DNA from: Roridomyces roridus
Lineage: Eukaryota > Basidiomycota > Agaricomycetes > Agaricales > Mycenaceae
Length of the DNA stretch: 64,000 nt
NCBI GenBank assembly: GCA_029378245.1
Contig: JARKIF010000028.1
Coordinates: 682,001-746,000, forward strand
Reading direction: 5' to 3'
The notes below the pieces were generated by a model. That model saw only the letters and a program-made list of their open reading frames with translations, had not been told where the DNA came from and did not search any database. The translations under genes and the position numbers were made by a program. The stretch's first letter is position 1, and every line of letters begins with the position of its first letter. This document shows positions 55,641-64,000 of the stretch, in pieces.

Positions 55641-57341
55641 CGGATCTCACACGCGTCCTCGGCTGAGTTGGCTCTGTATTTAAAGGCGATCCCAATCCCG
55701 CTGTCGATCCCGCAACAACACCCCACTGATACCAGTCAAATACCAGTATTTCCCAGTCTCGCCCCTGGAATTCTAAATGCCATCTACTCTGGAGTCTCTC
55801 TGGTTCAACCTATGCTCTCGGACTGCGGCTCTCCTCTAGATTGTTCTTCCTGAATGGTCACAATATCTCGCTGGCTCCGATTCCTATTCCGTGGACACCA
55901 TTTTCATCCAGCATTGATATTCGTGTGAGCAGAAAACCGTCTTCAATCAAGGCAAATAATGCACAGTCACCGTATATTTATCCTCCTCCTCGCGCAGGTA
56001 TTGCTGAGGATGACATTCTCAACAGTCAGCTGGATACGCGGAATACAACGCGGGGAGTGACGCCAGCCGAGGCTCTCGAGTGTGTCGGTTTCGCTGGGGG
56101 TTCTTCGTGGGCGCCCTGTTGTCTTCACTGAATCCAATTCCCAATACTGCACGGCGCATCAAACATACGGTCATACGCGTACGCCGCTTCTGGATATTGG
56201 TATTCCTTCCTTTTCTTGTCTTTTCCTCCCTCCATCAACAGCCCAACTGCCCGTCCTCACCGAGATCCAAGACTTGAATGTGCTGTCGGCGGAGGAAAAC
56301 AAGGGCTGACTGGTATCTGTTACATGCTCTCTGACCCGTACCCGTACCTGTGCGACCCGCGGGTCCATTTCCGCGGGTTTTACCCGTACGGGTCTAGACC
56401 CGTGTCCAACCCTAGGACTCGGAAACCCCCATCCGGACCGGACCCACCGGACTCGGGCTGTTCGGCAGCTCTGATGGGGCCAACTTTTTGTGGGGTCATC
56501 TTGAATGTAATAGGCTCCCCAGACGTAAATTTTTGGATTGAAATGAACCACAACCAGCGAGTTACGGTCAATTTACTTTGTGTCCACCAAATCACGCAAT
56601 CCACCAAATTCATTTGATCATATTTCGACCACCGCACCTCCTGGAGGGCTGCGCTGCTGTGAGAATGTAGAACTCAACGGGGCCTTCCAAGGGACACTTT
56701 AACCCGTGGGAAAAACACATGTATCGGGTCAGCAATAATGATTTGGTCCGGATGTGGGTTTATCTAATGTTAGCACGATGTTGATAACCTTGCTCCTGCA
56801 TGGTCAAGGGCGGACTCTTGTGACCCAAGAAAAATTGAGAGTACCAGTCATATACCTATCTACCAGACCCCGCCAGTAGACCGTGGCAACTGCTCTTGGT
56901 CTCATGATCTTACACCATCTTCGATGAGTGGTCCAGATGGGGGTTTCCGACTGTATGTAGGATTAATATGTTCATGGGCGGGGTACCTTTGGGGTACACC
57001 CGTCGTGGCTGAGCCCAGTACCCTGGTACCCAAAGCTAAACATATCTTATTTCGAGGAGGTATCTGACTCCAAGGCTGAGTGTGATGGAATACAGCTTCG
57101 GAATCGACATTGTCAATCACCCAGCCAGTGGTGCTAATCTGTGTAATTGTGCCAGTATCCCAGGGCCAGTTGGGGGCAGATCGGAGGCACCATCTTATAC
57201 GCTCAACATGTAAACTTGCCTGAGCACTTTTCACAATCAATCCATGGATTATTGATTGAACACGATATGACCGTTGCGCTGCCGGAGCAAAGCGGCGGTA
57301 CGTCTTGTGCCCTTTGAAAAAATGATTCCTAAATGGATTAG
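55641..57341. other. gene-free stretch with ACCCGTA low-complexity segment
   Basis: No supportable gene. Positions about 56330-56410 repeat ACCCGTA and contain CCCGTACGGGTC and ACCCGCGGGT palindromes, like subterminal repeats of a DNA transposon whose ends I could not find. Near 56975-57035, GGGGTACCTTTGGGGTACACC is related to the inner repeat of the element at 57.5-58.0 kb. Confidence 0.35.
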
Positions 57342-57349
57342 GAATTATA

Positions 57350-58337
57350 TAGTGATGTTCAGGGCCCAGCTTGGCCTGGATACCCGGGCATGGGCCCGGC
57401 TTTGAGCGGTTCGGGCTCCACATTTCCCGAGCCCAAGCCCAAGCCCTCCCAGGCCGAGCCCAAGCCGAAGACCCGGGCTTGAGCCCAGGCATATTAGTCA
57501 GGCGGGATCAAGGCGTACACCCAAGGGGTATCAAAGATAAGGAATTGCCTATTATAGGAGGGGGGAGGGGGGTCCCTCCGAGGGCTGAAAAAAAAAAGTT
57601 TTGTACCAAATTTCTGCAGAACACCGGGAAGGCTCTGTTTGCTTAGCTAGACCACTGAACAGAGTCCCAGTGGACTTTCTCAAATTTTTCAATACATGGT
57701 CCCGATTTGATCAGGTGTCCAGATGGTCACGTGCCCTGGTCACATGAGGAGCCTCATCAACTCAGAATTTAGCCCCAAACCCCAATCTTGGGCTCCAGAG
57801 CTAAGGGAATGTACAGGGAGCAGGCGGGCCAAAATACCCAAAATAAGCTGATTTGATGCATCCCAAAAAGGAAATTTCCTTTCATAGAGGGGGGGGGGAG
57901 GGTCAGCCAATTTGGCTGAAATAAAACATTTGAGGTGATGTACTGAACTCTTATCTTTGGTACCCCTTGCGTACACCTCACCGTTTGAAGATCACCGGCT
58001 CGCGGAACAAGAGGTTACAGAGTAAAAAATTGTGTTCGTGGTGTTGGGTATCAACCCATTTTGGTCGTGCCTCGTGGTCGAGGTCGAGAGTGGCATGACT
58101 TGACGTGGAAGCCGAAGGGGCAGCTGATTGGCGACTGATCGCACTTGATGCGGCCAAACGACGACCCGGAGAACGGGTGGCGTGCCGTAAGTCAAAAAGT
58201 ATTACATGTCAAGCCCGGGCTTGGGGGGCTCAGCCGGGCCTGACATTTCTCAAGCCTGAGCCCTGAGCCCGGTGAGGCCTACCAGTGGGCCGGCAAGGCC
58301 CGGCTTCCGGGCTCAGGCCGAGCCCTGAACATCACTA
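57350..58337. mobile_element. hAT-like non-autonomous element (988 bp)
   Basis: Perfect 16-bp terminal inverted repeats TAGTGATGTTCAGGGC, flanked by an 8-bp target-site duplication with one mismatch (GAATTATA at 57342-57349, GAATCATA at 58338-58345). Both ends hold about 130 bp of GC-rich subterminal repeats built from GGGCTCGGG, CCCGGGC and AAGCCC words. The 8-bp duplication, the TAGTG-type end and the subterminal repeats are hAT-superfamily features. No transposase frame is present. The middle has another repeat pair (see next entry). Confidence 0.8.
57511..57980. repeat. inner inverted-repeat segment within the hAT-like element
   Basis: AAGGGGTATCAAAGATAAG at 57523-57541 is inverted at 57950-57968 with one mismatch, and both are followed outward by related GCGTACACC sequence. 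Inside, two G-rich segments (near 57555 and 57885) are direct repeats of each other. It may be a nested insertion. Confidence 0.5.
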
Positions 58338-58345
58338 GAATCATA

Positions 58346-58878
58346 ATAGGGTGGGTTATTGCTGAACCTTTAGGTTTGGCTACCCAAGGATTGTCGTTCG
58401 TGTCCATCAGAACAAATTTGTACAAACTGATTGACATGCTACTCATCCGGATGATACAGAGTTGAACCCCGGATGCGAAAAATCGAAAGTCGGACCCTGT
58501 TTCTGAACAACGCTACACACCTTTTCCCCAGAATTTTGTGTGAGGCATACTACAAACATGAGGTCTATGCCCAAATATTTCCAGATTTTTTGGGCCCGTC
58601 ATCGGGGAATATGAGAACAGTGTCGGTTTGGACGGGGACCGAGAAGCGAAAAAGTGCGATTTCTGCTGCTTGAAAGGCACTCAGGCTCCATATCGTTGGT
58701 AAGGCGTGCATGCGGCTACGCGTGAAATACACCAATTTTCGCTCTTTTATCAAAGACTTACATCTCCAGGCATACAATGGCTGCAGAGGGTATACGTTCT
58801 ACTCGGGACGGTATATTGAACCCTAATGGTCGCAAGCTGGCGGGAATGTACATACCTGCCGGGCTCTAGGAAACGGTT
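58346..58878. other. no gene seen
   Basis: Only short frames lie between the hAT-like element and LTR-like block B. Confidence 0.35.
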
Positions 58879-60108
58879 GACAGCCGCGTACTATTGCACC
58901 GAGGGTGACTAAGAGAAACTATCAAGCCTTTTCGCTGGCTGTCATGAAACTGACTCTCTGGGGTCAACCACTATATCAATTCAATGGGCAGTCTTCACTG
59001 TCCGGGGAACCATAATTTGGAATTGGAAATGATCGAGGCTCCTCCCGGGAGTCCGCTGATCAATGATATCATAGATGATCGGTCGATCACTCTGAATTTG
59101 AACGGAATTGAAAGAAACGAGCACCGTACAGCCACTACACAGTGTGGACATGGTGGGATGTGAAATGCCATCCTCCGGGCAGAGCCATTATCAAAGCCTA
59201 TCTCGCGGGAGTTTAATAAACTACCCCCGGGTTGGTAGCTAGGTTTCCCGGAGGTGCCGTTCCCGAGCCGCCTTAGTGCCGACATGACAGTTTGACATCC
59301 GTCACCGGGAATCTCTCCCGCTGATGAATTGAAACCAGATAGAACACCGGCGTGGTTCCCGGCAACCAGCGGGACCACATTGGCAGATGCCGATGGCCGG
59401 CCGAATGTGCTGACTGAGGTTGCGAGCACGCAATCTTGCACAATTGATGTCCCGCAGGACCATTTCCCTAAAAGTACCTAGGGTCACCCGGAACACCTCC
59501 CGGGAAGATGCGAAGTGTCATCCGCACGCAATTATACCATATTTATCAGCGCCCGCAAATGTATAAAAGCCGCAGTAGTTTACCATGTACAATAGTAGAC
59601 CCGACCGCTCTCTTAGGAGGCAACAGGACGATCACTCAGAATTTATTTGATTGGATTTGAATTACCCTCGAGATAGAAGCTTCCTCTGGAACTTCACCCT
59701 AGAATCTGAATAGAAAGCTTGCTTGCATTCCCCCCTCTCTGTCTTGTGTGGTCGACCTTTGGTCCCCGGGACTCATACTTGAAACTTGAATACTAGCAAG
59801 CTTGATCTTGTGCGGTTGACTTCGTGTCCCCGAGATCCCCGAATCCATTGATAACCCTCTTTGCGGGAAGACTACTCAGGCTTACCCGTTACTTTGAATT
59901 GAACATCCCGCTCCCGCGGAATTGATATTTGCACTTTGGTCTTGACGGACGATACGCCTGTCCTACCACCCCGAACACACACACGAGAAGCACTGATTTG
60001 AAGTTGTGAGATTTGGATTGAGATTTGTTAGTTGTTGGTTTGAGATTACTCGCCTTCAGCTCGTACTTATTTTGAGTCTTGATTTCACAGCTGCACGTCG
60101 GTGCACCG
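58879..60108 (+). mobile_element. LTR-like block B, related to block A
   Basis: It shares with 21715-22656 the left end (GTACTATTGC), the promoter segment ATGTATAAAAGCC at about 59559 plus the CATGTACA.TAGTAGA element, and the right part TTGACGGACGATACGCCTGTCC to GTGCACCGTTTCA. The middle is different and longer, so the two are diverged subfamilies. No retroelement ORF is attached. Confidence 0.5.
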
Positions 60109-60720
60109 TTTCATCGTTACTTGATGATGTATAGGGAAGACACATATGATGCCTCCCTGTCGTCCTGACTGCTCAAGAGCCTTGTTTTGCCCGCAGAAAC
60201 TCACGACAAGCGGCACACCGCTTGGGCGGCAATTTGGGTGTAAATACCGGCAGATCTGCCCTTGTTGAGGGTCTGAGGGCCCAGCACTGGCCATAGGCCT
60301 ACATTCTGGGGGAACACACTCATATCCGTTGATTTCAAGTCAAGTGGGCCTGGAGCAGATGATACCAGAGCAAATTTCTGCCACTTGATCAACAATCTGA
60401 CGGATTTGGCATGTATTTATTTTTTCTCCCAGGGTGGGCGGCCAGAGGCCCTCTTTTCAGCACACAGGATTGTAGAGGCGCAGTTTGAGATTCAGTAAAA
60501 AAAACCTGGCCAGATTCCGTGCACAGCGCGTCTAGAAACCACGATTTTTCGCTTCCGGGTCCTTTTCGCATCCGGGGTTTGACTCTGTACCTCCCTGACT
60601 GGTCATGTCCAAAACCCGGCCGACAGATTCCAAAAAGACTACTTGATTTTCAAACCATTCTCTACAATTCAAACACTCCTTCAAACTCCCAGTTTACACA
60701 TCAGTGTTTTGACAATCATC
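60109..60720. other. no gene seen
   Basis: Short frames only. Confidence 0.35.
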
Positions 60721-60735
60721 TTGTGGATTTGTGGG

Positions 60736-61060
60736 GCTTGGCAGCTTGCCGCACAAGCTTGCAAGCTCGATTCCAATGAACAATGCATCTGAAAAAACCA
60801 AATTTCAGCTCAGAAATAATTCTGTAAACAGCAGGACAGCCCTCAAGTCCACTGAGCACAAAGGTAAACACAGGAGCGGCCAAGAATAAATAAAAATTTG
60901 GACTTTCCAGGAGTCAAACGGCAGACCTTGTGGATTTCGAGACCTGGCTCAAACCTGGCTTGTGAGCTTGTGAGCTTGTGGCGATTTGGCAGAAGCTTGT
61001 GAGCTTGAATGAGCTTGTACAAACTCACAAGTTTCATGTCAAAAGTCTGATGCAGATAGA
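60736..61060 (+). repeat. SINE-like unit 1
   Basis: Starts with an imperfect hairpin (GCAGCTTG/CAAGCTTGC) followed by AAGCTCGATTCC at 60763-60774, a B-box-like word. It ends with repeated AGCTTGTGAGCTTG words and AAAAGTCTGATGCAG. The same architecture is seen in the next unit. Confidence 0.45.
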
Positions 61061-61189
61061 CCCTCTGAGCCCGGAATGCCTTTTCAATCTGTCTCGGAAG
61101 CCACACAATGTCCATGACATGGGAGAAAGATGATATGGGTCTCCGTCTCCGCCATACATCAGCCTTTTAACCATCTAATTGCCGGGTTT

Positions 61190-61520
61190 TGGCGGTCGTG
61201 AGGTTGTCTTGTCCACAACCTCACAAGTTCGAATCCAAACAAAGACCTTTAATTTTATCTTTCCACAATGTAATGGCGATCCATTAGAGTTCACAAAATA
61301 CATTACAAAGACTGTCCCTACATTTTTCACCAGCAGACTGACACTATCAGAGCCTCCACGGAAGAAGTAGAAAAATGAAATGATGCGCAGTGGGCCTCGT
61401 GGCTTTTGGACATAAGGTTGTGAGGTTGTGGAAAATCGGCCGGTTGTCGTATTTTGGCAGAGGTTGTCAGGTCGTACGACCTGACAATCAAACTGTTAAA
61501 AGTCTGATGTAGGCCTGGCT
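61190..61520 (+). repeat. SINE-like unit 2
   Basis: A perfect 10-bp hairpin, GTGAGGTTGT (61198-61207) with ACAACCTCAC (61215-61224), is followed directly by AAGTTCGAATCC, a good B box. It ends with repeated GGTTGTGAGGTTG words, the palindrome CAGGTCGTACGACCTG and AAAAGTCTGATGTAG, matching the end of unit 1. Confidence 0.5.
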
Positions 61521-62987
61521 GCTTGATGTGACTCTGTGGGGCCTGGGCCGTCTTGATCCTTGCTTTCTCTGCAGTGTTCATCGTCAGCGGTCACCGAGTC
61601 CCCCGTCGTCCTTTCCAAGTCCTTTCAATGCTTCAAGTTTGCCTTTGGACCTATTGGTATAAGTCTATATCCATCCGAATTTGCCTGATACTACCTACCT
61701 AGTACCTACGCCATCTCTGGTGTGCATGTGCATGTGCAAATTCAACCTGAATTCAACCAAAACTCGATGTCATTCAAATATTGATTTGAGCATAACATCA
61801 TCACAGCCGCTGCCTGTCACTTGCCTTCTACCGAGACACTTGTTCTGTTCTCTTCCACAGTTGCAGCTTGCCGCAAGCTTCAAGGCCAAATCCTGCTTGC
61901 GACACAGTCTGCCTCAATCGCAAGTCCCATTGTGCCTCTTCTCTGATGTCTTTTTCACTCCAGTGTCTGTGATTCATCACCCATTGCCAGACTCGCATTT
62001 TGTCTGCCTTTGGTGCGAGGTCAAACAGTATCCACTGCACCTCTCACACTTTGATTCTCCAATAACCCTGCTGAGTATCGTGGCTCCGCAACGCCGCCGG
62101 CCAAGCGTGCCATGTCTGCGGCACCCGGATTGAAAGGCTGTCGTTCTCACGACAGACACTAACGGGCGAACCAAACGTGCAGTGACGCACACATTGACAG
62201 GACCACGGTGTATTCCTACGGCGAGACAAACCAGGCTACGAGCAACTGGAGGAATACAAGGGGGAGGTGTCAGGGTGCGTGCGTAACTAAAGTAAAGTAG
62301 ATGCTGTCCATATATACGTATGTGAGCTGTGTACGGTAACGGAAGGCTGTACTGTGTGAGATAGACAGATCCATGATGCTGGGACTGACAGGTGACAGAT
62401 CAGTGATGTGGCTGTAAGGATGCCATCCTTACATGGATGTCGACTTTGTTTCCCAAACCTCTCCTACCGCAGCCTCTACCTCAATTGATTCGAAGCAGCG
62501 GTCCCACCCTTCATCAATGGTACTCGGTCCTACGTATACCCCACTGCCAATCACCCAATCACAAGGACCTTCCACCGAGCCCCCAAGCCCGTGTCCGATA
62601 CACGTTCAGGCACAATCGGACGCCGCCGCCAAAAAAGTGGCTCATTGCCAAGTATAATGTGCTGGCCCCTCTTCGTTGAGTTGTGCTGAGTCCAGATCTG
62701 GATGCAGATAACAGCCGGCACGCGGCGGACAATGCTAGTCGATATTACAATGGGGAGGCGGCGTGGTCGTCGCAGCGAGTGGGAGTAATTTGACAATGAG
62801 TGGCGAGATAGTACATCAGTTCTATTCTTCTTTTTGTCTTGCCCTGCACTGATAAATCCCTGAAATGCCGAGACAGTGTATTCACTTCCTGCCGGACTTC
62901 GACATCGTCTCCAACGGCGATTACAAGTGACCTGTCATATTTTCTACTTCCTCTCTTGAGATACTCGTTCCGGCAACAGAGATCCAC
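61521..62987. other. gene-free stretch
   Basis: No supportable gene. A further fragment GCAGCTTGCCGCAAGCTTCA at 61864-61883 resembles the hairpin of SINE-like unit 1. A 74-codon plus-strand ORF at 62433-62657 (MDVDFVSQTSPT) has protein-like composition but no domain. Confidence 0.35.
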
Positions 62988-63513
62988 TGTTACGATCCGA
63001 TTCCAAAGGACAAGTCCGGGGTAGATACCGGAACTCCGGTAATGACCGGAGTTGGAGGGAGTCGACCGGAGGAGCGATCTAAGAGCACCACAGAGGAGTA
63101 GGGTGTCTAAGACCCCTTGCTATGTTGATAGGAAGGGAAGGAGTAGGAACCAGCCAAGACGAGTAGTCAAGAACGTCAATTATCAACTGAAGTCTAATAC
63201 AGATAAGGAAAGTCTTATATATGAAGTAAGTAGAGATGTATGTCATTACCAAAGATCAGAAGTGGAAACGGACTTGTACGGCAAAGTGGATATAAGCTGA
63301 TTAAGTCCGCATGGAATGATCAAGTGGATGTTCCTGATGAATACCAAGTCCGGTTGGGAAACGCTCAGATACCTTCATCGCGTGAAAACCCGAATACCCG
63401 AATAGAACCGGGGAGCGCGTGATGCACTACGATGTCAGGAGGCATCCCGACGTCTGACCGGAGTTGAGTACCGGAGTCGAATACCGGAGTTGGCGTTGGA
63501 ACGGGATATAACA
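62988..63513 (+). mobile_element. solo LTR, copy 2 (526 bp, TSD TCCAC)
   Basis: Same family and orientation as 30348-30881, starting TGTTACGATC and ending GATATAACA. It is flanked by the 5-bp duplication TCCAC at 62983-62987 and 63514-63518. Small indels and scattered substitutions separate the two copies. Confidence 0.85.
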
Positions 63514-63518
63514 TCCAC

Positions 63519-64000
63519 GGAAAGCATGATTTTTTCCGCATTTCGAGTGGGCGCACCAAGTGGATGGTGATGGTGGTTTTTGGATCAATTTTGCACGACA
63601 CTGCATGCTGAGCCTCCTCCCCATGCTATGTGCATTCTGCCCAGAGACAGTCAGTACAATGGATACTTTAGAGTACTATACAGGTTGAAGGGTATTTACC
63701 TGGATACGACTGATGGACTCACTCCGAAACACGTAGGAGGTGTGGATACCTGCCTTACCAATGGGATACACCAATTAAACAGTTCTTAACCGTTGTACGA
63801 TTGTCAGCAGTTCGAACCTTGGTGCGAGTGCAATTCGGAGGTTCGGGAGTTCACGGAATGATGGACAAGTCGGCCGAATGACCTGAAACATGAGCAGACC
63901 GCCAAGACGGGTCCGATGGAAGTGACGTAGTAGCTGGAACAAGTGGATTCCGGCTCGGATACGGACTTTTAGTCAAGTATCTGCTGGTATCCGAGACCAA
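63519..64000. other. no gene seen at window end
   Basis: Short frames only; nothing recognisable. Confidence 0.35.

Noticed and set aside
30343..63518. One giant retroelement bounded by the two LTR copies
   Set aside because: Each LTR has its own different 5-bp target duplication, so they are independent solo LTRs.

Overview
The window looks like nuclear DNA of an agaricomycete (mushroom-forming) basidiomycete. Genes are split by many canonical GT-AG introns of about 45-60 bases. They include a 17-exon basidiomycete-type laccase, two DUF6534-type seven-helix membrane proteins, an HsbA-type secreted protein, a DUF6589 protein and an integrase-core gene of the fungal type. These calls come from reading spliced frames by eye; no database search was run.

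Layout. 1-3.9 kb: no convincing gene. 4-8.3 kb: two minus-strand genes for secreted proteins, an HsbA-like protein and a berberine-bridge-type FAD oxidase. 9.3-14.9 kb: two minus-strand genes, an integrase-core protein with an HTH domain and, upstream, an uncharacterised Cys-rich protein that ends in a J-domain-like HPD segment. GTTGCATC-type motif arrays lie in opposite orientation on the two sides of this pair. 15-18.4 kb: gene-poor with internal repeats, then an Arg/Ser-rich ORF. 19.4-21.1 kb: DUF6534 protein 1. 21.3-23.2 kb: dispersed SINE-like repeats and an LTR-like block. 23.3-24.7 kb: a peroxisomal alpha/beta hydrolase. 24.9-25.7 kb: a broken protein kinase. 27.6-28.7 kb: an FSH1-type serine hydrolase. 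29.6 kb: a small membrane protein. 30.3-31.9 kb: a solo LTR and a Mutator-like MITE, both with clean target-site duplications. 33.3-34.6 kb: DUF6534 protein 2. 35.6-41.6 kb: a large DUF6589 gene and a RecQ-type helicase gene, divergent, with only 66 bp between their start codons. 42-45 kb: a peroxisomal dienoyl-CoA isomerase and an atypical SDR. 46.2-49.2 kb: a 70-aa secreted peptide divergent from a laccase. 50.2-51.1 kb: a two-finger GATA factor. 51.1-64 kb: essentially gene-free and rich in mobile DNA. It holds a minisatellite, a palindrome-word region, a hAT-like element with another repeat inside it, a second LTR-like block, two SINE-like units and a second solo LTR of the 30.3-kb family.

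How the genes fit together. Secreted oxidative and surface-active proteins (HsbA, FAD oxidase, laccase, small peptide) fit a saprotrophic or plant-associated fungus. Two enzymes end in Ser-Lys-Leu, so they are predicted to work in peroxisomes. The two most interesting units are the integrase + Cys-rich/J-like pair and the RecQ + DUF6589 pair. Each combines a DNA-transaction protein with a large poorly described partner, and either could be a mobile or domesticated system.
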